Assembly (NCBI GenBank): GCA_947044365.1
Contig: OX345646.1
Location: 1,786,001 to 1,850,000, forward strand
Direction of reading: 5' to 3'
From: Petrosia ficiformis
Lineage: Eukaryota; Porifera; Demospongiae; Haplosclerida; Petrosiidae
DNA length: 64,000 nt
A program made the translations under genes and the position numbers. Below the pieces are notes generated by a model. The model ran no database searches. It was not told the origin of the DNA and saw nothing but the letters and a program-made list of their open reading frames with translations. Positions 1 to 12,000 of this stretch are shown piece by piece (the first letter of the stretch is position 1; each line of letters begins with the position of its first letter).

Positions 1-918
1 TTTCTTTTTTAATTTTCTCATTACAAGAATGTGTATGATGAGTGCCCAACTTGAAAAGAAACCCCATAAAGATTCGCTTGAAGTATGGGCCACTGCGAAT
101 TCTAAGTTAGCATTAGGTGAGATTGCATTGTAAATTCGATTAATAAGGGGGAATAACCAGAGGACATAAAATATCACTGGATAGGCTAACAAGGGCAGGA
201 GCTCCTTCATAGCTTTCTTGTTTTGATTACGTTCATGATTTTCAATAAGACACTCAGTTTCTTGATTTCTGTGTGTATATGCCCTCTGAGCAAGTACAAT
301 TAGTATAATGAAAACAGCTACAACACTTAGAGTGAGGGAGATAAAGAGTGGTCCATACCACAATACAAATTGTTCGATAATCCCTTCAAGATATTTTTGA
401 GTGGCGCAGTCATCTTTCCAGTCTCTTATCCAACACCAGGCTCCAGCAAAACCATATGAATTATGAATGAAAGGAATCCATGTACAAAGTAAAGGGAACA
501 ATATAGAAAACAGAACATAACTTATTTCTAACTTTTGAAAATTTTTTAAACGAATCGTCAAACAAAACAAGTGGAAAACGAGGCATATTGTAAATAATAG
601 CTTCATCCACAAAAGGTATTCCAGTAGGAAAGCAGTAGTCTTACATACTTTCTGTTGATATGTGTCATCATCATCATAATTCAGAAGAGATAGAAAAGAT
701 ACTTCAACTACACTAAGACATAGTGAAGACAAGATTTGATACATAGCTAGCCTGTAAGTGAAGTACTTGTACAACCTAAAGCAAACAACTAAAGAAGTTG
801 CAATCAAACACATAATGAGAGATATCAAACCAGTTCCACTCTTTACTATCAGAACTATGTTTTTCTGATCCTCTGTGAAAGTATTATTACAAGTAAAATT
901 CTCACCAATTTCATCCAT
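1..918 (-). CDS. 7TM receptor, cAMP-receptor/GPR157-like, copy 1 (3' end off window)
   Basis: An open frame runs from an ATG at 918 to the window edge (306 codons, no stop), so about the last 50 codons lie to the left. The translation aligns throughout with the copy at 1752-2834: same N-terminal acidic/Asn-rich segment, seven hydrophobic helices, the AGAWCWIRDW stretch before TM5 and the HILVMRKLKKK end of TM7. The WCW(I) signature and overall layout recall the Dictyostelium cAMP receptor (Dicty_CAR) and GPR157 families, which are plasma-membrane G-protein-coupled receptors. Ligand unknown. Copy 1 and copy 2 are tandem duplicates on the same strand. An in-frame upstream ATG is not evident, so 918 is the most likely start. 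Family assignment is from recalled motifs, not a search. Confidence 0.72.
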   Translation of the reverse strand, partial: MDEIGENFTCNNTFTEDQKNIVLIVKSGTGLISLIMCLIATSLVVCFRLYKYFTYRLAMYQILSSLCLSVVEVSFLSLLNYDDDDTYQQKVCKTTAFLLEYLLWMKLLFTICLVFHLFCLTIRLKNFQKLEISYVLFSILFPLLCTWIPFIHNSYGFAGAWCWIRDWKDDCATQKYLEGIIEQFVLWYGPLFISLTLSVVAVFIILIVLAQRAYTHRNQETECLIENHERNQNKKAMKELLPLLAYPVIFYVLWLFPLINRIYNAISPNANLEFAVAHTSSESLWGFFSSWALIIHILVMRKLKKK

Positions 919-1751
919 CTTTGTTGTTACCTTGCTTTTCCAAACATTCTATATTGTGGTTATTATACATGATGACATTAAATGACACATGAGAAGTGTT
1001 TGGATAGGCAATGACCTGCTTAATACACAAGTACATGTACATGCATATACCTGCAGGTATAACAATTAATCTAATATGTGCAGGTACATGTATTTGTCAT
1101 TAGCAGGTCATTCACTATCCAAACACTTCTCATGTCGTAGAATCACTGTTGCACAGATCATCAAACATAATTATACTATGGAAAAATTATGTCAATAAAA
1201 ATTGTACAACAGATACATCACCCAAACACTAATTATGTTATTAAAATGTACAAGTACATAATTATTATGTACATGTATATATATGTTAATAATATATTGT
1301 TTACAAGTACATGTTTGTACATGTATTTATAATGATTATTATCATCACTATTATATTAATATTATTATAATGTATGTAATTTCATAAATTGGAAACTAAT
1401 TGAAGGATATCAAACCAACAGTAACAACAATGAAAATAAGTAATCTATTATTATTCCAAGTAAAGCAATAAAACAGTTACAGTAGACAAAAAATTAAAAT
1501 AACAAAAATAACCATAATTAAATATTAAACCATATAGTCACATAAAAAGAGTTAATAGAATAGGATAGGATTTAATAATAGTAATCTTTATTAGTCACAC
1601 ATTACAGAAGAAAGTATTTCCATGTTACTAGTGGGATTAATACAGCTAAGAGTATAATTAAAGACTTATTAAAGAATTACTTATAAAAGTGGTAATAAGC
1701 AAGCAGTTTAAACCACCAGTGAAATTATGAATTTGTAAGCATGTGCACACT
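919..1751. other. Intergenic DNA between receptor copies
   Basis: No gene seen. The first part (about 945-1330) contains ACATGT-rich sequence closely related to 5225-5660, so the upstream flank was duplicated together with the receptor gene. The remainder (1330-1750) is AT-rich and featureless. Confidence 0.6.
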
Positions 1752-2834
1752 TCAAAGTTTTGATGATATTTCAGTCCATTTGTTGTCTATTTCACTTTCA
1801 TTTATTATATGGTATGTGGTTGGAACTGTACTATAAGTAGTATAAGTATCATTGCCACTATCATGAACTGTATTCACATGACTTGCATGTTCCATCACTT
1901 GAACTCGTTTTTTCTTTTTTAATTGTCTCATCACAAGAATGTGTATAATGAGTGCCCAGCTTGAAAAGAAACCCCATGAAGATTCAGTAATGGAATGTGC
2001 CATAGCCAAATTAACATTAGCAGTAGGTGACTTTGCACTATAAACTCGATTAATAAGAGGGAACAAGGCAAGAACATAAAATATCACTGGATAGGCTAAC
2101 AAGGGCAGGAGCTCCTTTATAGCTTTCTTGTTTTGATTACGTTCTTGATTTTCAATAAGACACTCATTTTCTGGATTCTTCTTGTTTGCATATGCCCTCT
2201 GAGCAAGTACAATTAGTATAATGAAAACAGCTACAACGCTTAGAGTGAGGGAGATAAAGAGTGGTCCATACCACAATGCAAACTGTTCGATGATCCCTTC
2301 AAGATACTTTTCATTAGCACAATCATTTTTCCAGTCTCTTATCCAACACCAGGCTCCAGCTAAATCAAAAGAGTTATGAATGAAAGGAATCCATGAATAC
2401 AGTGAAGGGAATAATATAGAAAACAGAACATAACCTATTTCTAACTTTTGAAAGTTTTTTAGGCAAACAGCCAAAGACAACAAGTGGAAAACAAGACATA
2501 ATGTAAATAATAGCTTTATCCACAAAAAGTATTCCAGTAGGAAAGCAGTAGTCTTACATGCAATCTGCTGATAGATATCACCATCATAATTGAAAAGAGT
2601 TAGGAAAGATATTTCAACTACACTAAGACATAGTGAAGACAGGATTTGATACATAGCTAGCCTGTAAGTGAAGTACTTGTATAACTTCAGACACAACACT
2701 ATGGAGACTGCAATCAAACACATAGAGAAGGTTAACAAACCAGTACCACTTTTTGCTATCAGAATTTTGTTTTTATCACCACTTGAGAAGCTATTGCAGT
2801 TAGTAGAATTCTCTCCAATTGCAAGTACATCCAT
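1752..2834 (-). CDS. 7TM receptor, cAMP-receptor/GPR157-like, copy 2
   Basis: A single uninterrupted frame of 360 aa starting MDVLAIGENS; an earlier GTG at 2864 keeps the frame open but the ATG matches copy 1. Hydrophobic helices lie near residues 31-50, 57-81, 95-123, 130-149, 184-211, 241-262 and 283-303. There is an N-glycosylation sequon at Asn9, a Cys at 93 at the top of TM3 and Cys163/Cys172 in the loop before TM5, so the usual TM3-loop disulfide is possible. The WCWI motif at 162-165 is typical of cAMP-receptor-like GPCRs. A Lys-rich patch (306-310) follows TM7 and the tail is rich in Ser, Thr and Tyr, possible phosphorylation sites. No intron is needed, but a plausible acceptor at 2875-2876 could join the exon candidate at 3670-3818 and lengthen the N-terminus. 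Confidence 0.8.
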   Translation of the reverse strand: MDVLAIGENSTNCNSFSSGDKNKILIAKSGTGLLTFSMCLIAVSIVLCLKLYKYFTYRLAMYQILSSLCLSVVEISFLTLFNYDGDIYQQIACKTTAFLLEYFLWIKLLFTLCLVFHLLSLAVCLKNFQKLEIGYVLFSILFPSLYSWIPFIHNSFDLAGAWCWIRDWKNDCANEKYLEGIIEQFALWYGPLFISLTLSVVAVFIILIVLAQRAYANKKNPENECLIENQERNQNKKAIKELLPLLAYPVIFYVLALFPLINRVYSAKSPTANVNLAMAHSITESSWGFFSSWALIIHILVMRQLKKKKRVQVMEHASHVNTVHDSGNDTYTTYSTVPTTYHIINESEIDNKWTEISSKL

Positions 2835-3141
2835 CTTTGCTAAATTTAATTGTTTTCCAAACACTGTATGTTCACTACAAACAAGTGTACTACTAATAAT
2901 GAAGCTCTGCAGTTATTTTAACTCTCCACCTTTTTTGGCAATAATTGTTTTTAGGTGGTGTGTTAAAGGAAGGACTAGGGTAGTATTATTTACAGTATGT
3001 CAACCACATGTACAAGGTTAATAGGTCACTGCACTTTTTTGATATGTCATGCAAATCACTATTATATAGCCAGGCAGTCACTATTATGTATAATAATTAT
3101 AGTATGTATAATAATTATTATAATTATATATAATTATTAAT

Positions 3142-3186
<45 letters not shown>

Positions 3187-3669
3187 TATATATTATGTAT
3201 AGGTTATAGGAGAGATATTAGTTGTTTTTAGTGTCCAAGGGAAGCCAAAGAAAATTGTTATTACTTTATAACGAGCGCCGTCGGGACGGGACCCTCGCCT
3301 ACGTAGTTAAGTAGTAACGTGTGATGTATGAAGTTTAAACTTTAAACGTAAATAATTGTAAGTAATTGTAAATAATTATGTTTATCGAAAGTAGATGTGA
3401 TAATATTGTATAATGTGTACATCATAATAGATATTATGTTGCTATTAAAGTTATATATTAGAGCTGAGGTTCTTGATATCTATGTGTAATACACACAGAA
3501 GAATAGAAGTAATGAAAAAAACTAATATATATATATATCTTACATCTTATTCTCTGTTTTCCTTCGAAGACGTTCTCAAGTCTACCTCCAACGTGTGAAA
3601 ACGTATTGAATCACCTGGATCACGTGTTTAGTACATGACGCTGCATGGACGTACGTACGTACGTCATAC
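2835..3669. other. Intergenic or intronic AT-rich DNA
   Basis: No coding signal. Holds a (TA)n tract at about 3145-3181 and a GC-richer patch at about 3270-3330 (ACGGGACCCTCGCCTACGTA) that resembles patches near 4735 and 8085, probably an end of a dispersed repeat. Confidence 0.5.
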
Positions 3670-3818
3670 CTGTAGGTGGAGCCGGAGCTAGGTAGCTCTC
3701 TACTATCTTGCATCAATGGTGATGTAGTAGCAACCATAACATCGATTGTTTTGGGTTTGAAGCGTTTCTTGGCTAGCGACAGCCATGCAAGAGGACCACT
3801 TGTGTTTCGTGTGTCCAT
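3670..3818 (-). CDS. Possible 5' coding exon, unknown or receptor N-terminus
   Basis: Reading leftwards from an ATG at 3818, 49 codons stay open in sequence less AT-rich than its surroundings and end at a good donor (CTACAG|GTATGA, exon end 3670) in phase 2. The encoded peptide begins MDTRNTSGPLAWLSLAKKRF and has no signal peptide. An acceptor at 2875-2876 is in matching phase and would fuse it to the 7TM receptor at 1752-2834. This is only a splice-site argument; the exon could instead belong to another transcript or be chance. Confidence 0.3.
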
Positions 3819-4042
3819 ATTTTCTCTCGTTATTGCCCTCGTTTCATCTTAAAGTGGTGAACCAATAACTGTGAGTTATAAAAATTGTCATAACTTTAGA
3901 ACCAAAAGGTTTAAGAAGAATTCCTACGTTATTTTTTTTCCTTGTATAATTTGAAGTCTATCAGTACCCCTTTTGAAATGTCAATGTTTTTATTTTTCAA
4001 GAAAAATTGCTAACACACACACACACAGACACACAGAAACAC

Positions 4043-4707
4043 TAGTGATGGGCGATACTATCGAAAAGTATCGGAGTAATCGATATATTTCGATATTTTT
4101 ACGGTATCGATTACTAATCGATTACTGGCAAAAGTATCGATTTTAATAAAATGATTACTTTGCGCATGCGCAATTAAACTACACGTGTATGTACATGTCA
4201 AGTCAAGTATATAATATAGTACTTAACTATCAAAACTGTAAGGCTGATAATCCGCTGAAGGCGCTGATTAGTTATTATCCACACCCAACTCCATTGTGTT
4301 TCTTAAAAGTTATTTTGAGCGATCCATTCTTGAAAAAAAAGAGAATCCTTTGAGGTGGCGGTCTGACAATCAAAGGTCTTTTCCTTCACTGGTGTCTCTT
4401 GTAAAAAAATATTTGTCCATCCCAGCTACCTCTGTGCCATCAGAGAGACTATTTTCAAAGCTGGTGAAATAACATCTCTGAAAAGGAATAGGCTGAAATC
4501 AAAATCAGTGGATATGATGCTTTTTTTGAACAAATTGTAACAGCTATGAAGCTTTTTGTTGTGTATGACTACATGTGTATTTATTTAGTCCTTTATCATT
4601 TACGATTTTGAAAAAGTAATCATTTCAGTAATCGATACCACCGATACTGAGATACTAAGTAATCAGTATCGTATCGAATTTAAAAAATCTAGTATCGCCC
4701 ATCACTA
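4043..4707 (+). mobile_element. hAT DNA transposon remnant, 665 bp
   Basis: Bounded by TIRs TAGTGATGGGCGATACT and its reverse complement (4691-4707), and flanked on both sides by the identical 8-bp target-site duplication AGAAACAC (4035-4042 and 4708-4715), the hallmark of hAT elements. The interior at about 4357-4540 encodes a piece of the C-terminal hAT dimerisation region (peptide pieces [17 protein letters not shown] and RNRLKSKSVDMMLFLNKL, then a stop), broken by one frameshift. Most of the transposase is deleted, so the copy is non-autonomous. Confidence 0.9.
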
Positions 4708-5035
4708 AGAAACACAGACACACAGACAAAACGATTACCGTACCCTTCCGCCTACGCTACGCGGCGAGGGTAATAAACAGTCACACATCACAGTCTGATT
4801 TTCCTTTTTGCCTTGTTGTGGTTAGGTCAAAATTATACACTTGGTGCTGTTTCATAATTTTTTTAATACCAAAATACCAACAACACTGTATATGTATCTT
4901 ATTTAAGTATCTTATGTGGTAAGAGGCTAAGTACTAAAAGTAATTCATTGAACATTAAGATATATAGTAGTAGACTGACAACATGTTAAAAAATAATTAT
5001 CAAACACACAATTAAAGTATTTATGCGACTATATA

Positions 5036-5220
5036 TTAGTCATTGTCTATATCACTTTCAGCTGGTATAGAATACATGGTCCTAGCATTTGTAGATCCCT
5101 CAGTATAAGCGGTATAAATAACAGTACCAACATTTTTTTAGAAATTGGATGTTCCTTCATTTGAACACGTTTCTTCTTTTTTAATTTTCTCATTACAAGA
5201 ATGTGTAAGATCGCCCAGCC
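5036..5220 (-). pseudogene. 7TM receptor copy 3, C-terminal tail only
   Basis: The reverse strand reads ILHILVMRKLKKKKRVQMKE and, after one frameshift in a run of A, a tail like that of copy 2 ending at a stop at 5036-5038. Sequence to the right of 5220 matches the 5' flank of copies 1 and 2 (GTTACCTTACTTTTCC), so everything from the start codon through TM6 has been deleted, joining the tail directly to the 5' region. A clear dead relic of the tandem receptor family. Confidence 0.75.
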
Positions 5221-5639
5221 CTAATAGTTACCTTACTTTTCCTTGTATATACCCAAGTACATGTACTTTTGTATACATGTAATATATAACTTAATATGTG
5301 CAGGTACATGTACTTATACCAATAAGCAGGTCATTGCCTATCCAAACACTTCTCATGTGATATTTAAATTCATCATGTACAATAATCGCTATTACACAGG
5401 TCATCAAAAGTATATATGTCAATAAACAGGTACACCTTTACTACTTATAGTTCAATGACTATCCAAACACTTCTCATGTGATATTTAAATTCATCATGTA
5501 CAATAATCATTATCACACAGATCACCAAACATAATTATACTACCGCAAATTATGTCAATAAAAAGATGTACAATAGATGCATCACCAAAACACTAATTAT
5601 GTTATTAAAATGTACAAGTACATAATTATTATGTACATG

Positions 5640-6010
5640 TATATATATATGACCTGTTATAAGCACATGTTTGTACATGTGATTATTATCATCACTACAG
5701 GTCACTACCTACCTAAACACTATCAGTACTCTTCTATGTTAATAAAATTGTTATAAGCACATGTTTGTACATGTGATTATTATCATCACTACAGGTCACT
5801 ACCTACCCAAACACTATCAATACTCTGTGTTAATAACATTGTTACAAGTATATGTTTGTACATGTGATTATTATCATCACTACAGGTCACTACCTACCCA
5901 AACGCTATCAGTACTCTATGTTAATAACATTGTTACAAGTACATGTTTGTACATGTATTTATAATGATTATTATCATCACTAAAGGTCACTACCTACCCA
6001 AACACCTCCT
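5640..6010. repeat. Minisatellite, 91-100 bp unit, 3-4 copies
   Basis: Copies begin GTCACTACCTACCCAAACAC at 5701, 5795, 5886 and 5986 and contain the palindromic block ACATGTTTGTACATGT. The array ends about 40 bp before the first recognisable exon of the dynein-like gene. Confidence 0.8.
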
Positions 6011-6053
6011 CGTATTAGTGTTTATTCTCTATGTCATGTACTAACTGTATCAG

Positions 6054-9000
6054 CTCAAAGAATAAGATCAACACATTTTACAGTTCCTACTCATCATTTT
6101 ACTACAAGTCCAAAACTTGATATGCCAAGACTAACACCAGGTATTATAAATAAACAGTACAGTACAATACAATATAGTACAGTACAATACAGTACAATAC
6201 AGTACAATACAGTGCCGTACAATTCTGTACAGTACAATACAATATAGTACAGTATAATACAGTACAGTACAGTATATCATGCTGTTGATTTAGGATAAAT
6301 TAATATAACTATATTCATAGTTATCATAATAAATATGTGATGAACATATTAGAGGAGTTAGGGGTGGTGTTAAGAATATTCTTCAATATGGTAGGAAACA
6401 AATGGTGCTCCAGTGGTTTTTGGAGCACTATATTTAGTCTATACATTGATAAGGATCACTAGTACCACAATGTGTGCTATATGAAGCTATGGAATGGTGA
6501 ACATAGTTGCTCATTAGATGTTATAGACTTGTCTTCCGGCCAGAGTTTTTGATAAGCTTTGAAGCATGGCTCAAAAATGGTTAGTGTGTGCGCCATTGGG
6601 AATACATCTTGACCCAATTAACAAAGAGGTAATGCTGTTAGTGACAATATAAGTATAATTAACTGCGCCATTGGTCCAGAGAGAGAACTGTGTAGTGCCA
6701 AATAAGAAGCTCTTTGGGCCAATGGTGCACCATATAAGCTTATCAAAAACACTGCTTCGCCTTATATAAAACTGAGACAGTAGTATATTTTTGTTTTTGT
6801 TCAGTGTATCTTCACTGTGTTGTTTTTATGTCCTATGTTTTTTTTTCGGAGGTTGATGTTATTTCCTATGATTATTATCTGCTTCATAAAATGTAATTTT
6901 TGTACATTTCCATTGCTATGGTAACAGTACTAATTGGTATACTAATGTGTTTATTCATCAATTAGCAGCTTCATTTCAATCCCATTAGTACACTTATATG
7001 AGTTACATTACTCTAAAAGAACTGATACTAATAATATAATGAAGCACCTTTGGTGCGTGGCCTCGCCGCTGTAGCTTAAGGATAGGTTGCAATTGCAACA
7101 ATTAAATAAATGAGATGGAAGAGAGAAAGTAACAAGCTTAAATTTGAATTTGTTGTTTATATAAAGTTGAAAGTTAGTTGAGAAAGTTTTTTGTGGCTAG
7201 ACTGATTTCTGATAAATATAAACACATGGAAGATGACTAAGAATGATTCTCCATCAGCTATACTGCTTTGCACAATAATAACTATATTACTTACAGTCAA
7301 ATTACATAATATACTCTTCCAACAAATATTCATTACCTCATTCATTACCAAAATATCTATGCCACAACTGTCAGTTACTAAAGATAATTATCTTATAATG
7401 AATTATACATTGTTACAACCACAATGAGCAAAAACATTGAACTTACAGTTCAAATATATGTAATCTGAAAGTCAAACAAAAGTTCAATAATAGCAGAAAG
7501 GAAGATATTGCTCTAAACTGACCGCCACGTTTGATCTCACGTGATCACATAGGGTGTGGCTGAGGGTGTGGGTTATTGCAAATGGCAGAAACTGGAGAGC
7601 TTACAGAGATAGAATGTATGAGTCTGTAACTTGCTAAAACAATGTCTGTGGCAAATCTCTTTTCAATACGATTTTGATAAACTTCTTTCTCTACTCTATC
7701 AAGTCTTTAAATCGACTCTTAAAGCATCAGACTAGGATGTGTAGTGAGGTTAGCATTTTCCATTCTAAGTAACTTCTCATACAGTTTACTTCGTTATAAA
7801 AACAACAGAGCAATAGAAGACCATGTTTTTGAACAGATCAGAAAGTTTGGTGGCTGTAGGAGGTATGCGTTTGAAGTTATAACTGTTCAAAGTAAAAAAA
7901 GTTGGGAAGGAATGAATGAATAACTCGCTAAAACAATGTCTGTGGCAAATCTTTTTTCAATACGATTTTGATAAACTTCTTTCTCTACTTTATGAAGTCT
8001 TTAAATCGACGATTAAATTTAAAAAGTGGGGACAGACAGAATGAATGAATGAATGTCAGAATGACAACCAAAATGCTAAAGACTCGCCCACGCGTAGGCG
8101 CGGCGAGCCCAATAATAACGGCTAATAAGGACCAAAGATTTAGCAATTGGATAAAATAATTTAAAAGGTTGCTATGGCAACACTGGACTAAAACGGTATT
8201 TTTAAAAATGTTCCGGCATAACTCATACATGTATAGATGTGAGGTACGTAGCAAATAAAAATATATCACACAATATTTTATATATATTACTTATGTGTTA
8301 CCATTTATCACGTATACTGTATCGTGTATGTTGTGTATGTATATATACCACACTAAAATTATATTTGTTGTGAAAATGCCACATATAGTGCATAACCAGG
8401 TGAGTCTTTGTAATCGCAATCGACAGCATCGCTTGTGAAAGTTTTGTTGTGTAGTCTTTTATCCTTTTCTGTAATCTTATAATGATGTAGTAACCTTTGT
8501 TCCAGAGCCAGCGTATACTGTTCGTGATCAATATCAACTCCAATTGGTACCTGTTCTTCAGTAATAACAGCTACTACTATCATACCATCTCTTCCATATT
8601 CTTCTTCTCTGTGTATCCCCCATTTACTTGAAATACCTTCCTTTTTCCAGCTTTCTGGATCCCGAGGATTAAACCTTCGTCCTTGAAGCCTTTTGTTTTT
8701 CTCCACATGTGTCTTACCTATGTAAAATCGTTTAACCTTCCTTTTGGTTCGGAGTTTCATTCTTTTGAAAATATCGTCGATTTTTTTGATTATTTTTTTT
8801 TCAGCTTTCTCAAGTTTATAGTCTTCCGTTAGTTCTACAAGACAACCTGGATCACACACATAGTTACTCTCTCCTTTACATAGCTCATAGAAAGAACAAC
8901 CTTCTTCCTGTGATCCTTCACTGCAATAAGTCTCATCTTCTGATTCTCTCTGTTGGTTAGGTGTAGCCATTATTATAATAGATCTATGCTACCTGTTTCT

Positions 9001-12000
9001 GAATCTCGTGTAAGTAGGGATGTAGTGATACTACAAGTAATCAGGACTTGACTACCTTACAGGCTTAAGAAGAGTTACTGCTGTATTTTAGTCAATATAG
9101 TAGCAGCTGAGAAACTACTTCTTCTTATATGAAGTTATAAACACAACTATGATTACCATCTATTATTACAACACATACGGTAGAAACCTATGTAAACAGT
9201 TATAATTGAATATAGTATAATACAAACTACTCAATATAGTCAAACTACTCAATATAGTTAAAATACAAACTATTTAATATAGTTATAATACAAATGCCTT
9301 ATATACACAGAGCAATTTGTATATGTGGTATATAAACTTCCTCTTGTATTCATAAACAGATGCCATATAATATATATCCAGTGATTAGCACCACCTGTTA
9401 TAACTATATTCCACTTGTGTACAACTACATGTATAATACATGTATATAGTGTAAATCCAAACATATGCACAAAGGGCTAATTAAGTGATGACCATCTGTC
9501 TTTCAGAAAACAACTTTGTAATAGTTTGAACATTTCCTGAACGCATTAGAAAACTTGAAATTAGTTGACATATGCACAGGCTAACTGCAGTTCACTGTAT
9601 CTGCAATTCATGTGCTTTCTTATTATATATAACACGTGTTAGCACTCCATATGCTTAGACTCTGAATGATTAAGCTATTTCATAATTGCACTTCTCAACT
9701 TAGATACAAAACATACTTATACAATATGCCTAAGAACATGTGTCTATTATATTCCTAATGACCCGTTTCTAATTTGTTTGATGACTCCTGTTCTGTTCTC
9801 TTGTTGATCTGGAATTAAAACACGGAGTTCAAGAAATTCCTAATGACCCATTTCTGATTTGTTTGATGACCCCTGTTCTCTTATTGATGTGGAATTAAAA
9901 CATGGAGTTTATGATATTCCTAATGACCCATTTCTGATTTGTTTAATGACCCCTGTTCTCTTATTGATGTGGAATTAAAACATGGAGTTTATGATATTCC
10001 TAATGACCCATTTCTGATTTGTTTAATGACCCCTGTTCTCTTATTGATGTGGAATTAAAACATGGAGTTTATGATATTCCTAATGACCCATTTCTGATTT
10101 GTTTAATGACCCCTGTTCTCTTGTTGATGTGGAATTGAAGCATGGAGTAAGTTTTAAGTGCATTTTTAAAACTTTCTAATAGCATGCCCATGTACTACTA
10201 ACTCGAATTCATGTAATATAGAGAGAGTAATATTGTCAAAATAATTTCTTTTTTCCCTTTGATGGGGGTGATGAATACTTCTGCAAAATCGAATTATGTG
10301 ATGACATTAATTCATCATGAGTATTTAATGAAAGATTTCTTTCTTCATGGAAGTTGGTTGTGTTACTTGTTTCAAGACTCGTGCTCTCCTGTGCTTCTAG
10401 AAGTAAATTTTTATCTTTGTGTTGATTGAGTTTCATATTACTTTGTAACTGCATGAATTTGTTACAGTATTATCAACATTTTCTGTGACTTCATTCTTCT
10501 CTTGTTCATGGATATTCCTTTCTTCTTTATCTTTTTTAACTAGTAAGAGTGCTACATATAGTACATAACCAGCTGAAACATTATTATCAGTACCACCACT
10601 TGTGAAAGTGTCATTGTGTAGTCGTTCATCACCTTTAGTAATCTGATAATAGTGTAGTAATCGTTGTTCTAATGCTAATGTGTATAACTTTTGTTTAACT
10701 TTAGAAGCTGCTCCTTCTGGTACCTGATCTCTAGTAATAACAGCTATTACTATCATACCATTTTTTTCATATTCTTCTTTTCTGTGATCATTCCATCTAC
10801 TGGACCTTCTTTCCTCCAGCTACCTGGAATAAGTGGATTAAGCTTTGCATACTTTTGATTGGCTTGCACAAACGTTTTATAATGTTGTGATCTTATTTTT
10901 TTCTGTTTGAATCTGAAGATCTTGCAACATATTCTCTATTCTCTTGTGTTGATAATGCTAGTGCAGCACAATTTTTAATTTGAGAGTGGTGAAGCCATAT
11001 ATGTACATACATGTACATGCAACTACAATGGAACTTCTTAGCTCCCGAAATAAGGACACTTATAGATGTCTAAAACTGTTCTTTAAATTATAATATAAAT
11101 TCACCCTTGAAATGAGGGACAACCTCACAGGACAATTTACCTGGCCCCAATGGTGTCCAGAATAGAAAGGTTATGCTGTATATTATATAATAATAATGAA
11201 TATAATAATAAGGAATATTGTTCCCACTGTACGTTGGTGTTCATGTATGTTGTGTAGTTTTCGTAATTATGATTCGACAGATTTGATGTAATAATTAAGA
11301 CTAATTAAATTTAGATCATGTCAGAAATGAAATTTAGCTATTAATTTAAAATAGAAGAACACGTACAGATATCAATGACAAAAGAGTAGGTAAAACAAAT
11401 TTAAATGGTGCCACAACAACATAGTGGCATTTCTTGTGTACTTCTTAATACACTGACGTTCCTACGTGTACATGTACATTTTAGACTTGGTTTTAACTGA
11501 CAGAACAGAATGCTTCATTGACACCCTTTAATTCCTGTTTAAGTTTTGTTATATCACACTGTTTAAAACAACAAGAATACAAAATCAAAATATTTATATT
11601 ATGTCAACGTAATATATAACTTATGATTAAATACATACAGTTTGTCATCAGAAACTTTATTTCATTTATTATTTATATGCGTATACAGCAATCTTTTGGA
11701 TTGTCTATTCAATTTAAGTGCTTTTCGTTCTCTTGCTTTCGTAGCATCTTTTTCATGTTGTGGTTGTTTTTCCTTTAATATAGAGAGAGCAATTTCATCA
11801 ATACTATTTGTTTTTCTTCTCTTTGGTAGAGGTAATGGAGATGGTGGAGGTGGTGAATACTTTGTAGATTGATGTTTTTCTTCAGTTATGTTGCAAGTTT
11901 CAAGACTCGTGGTCTCTTGTGCTTCCGGAATGGAAACAGTATCTTCATGTTGAGTTTCCATATTATCTTGTTGATTAGAACTACACAAACTCAGTACAGT

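Noticed and set aside
3560..3630. Plus-strand exon upstream of 6054 for the dynein-like gene (peptide FSSLPPTCENVLNHLDH)
   Set aside because: Open only for about 22 codons before a stop, with no convincing donor in matching phase.
9750..10148. Possible CRISPR-like array (regular 80-bp repeats)
   Set aside because: Whole units are repeated without unique spacers, in a eukaryotic genome; it is a minisatellite.
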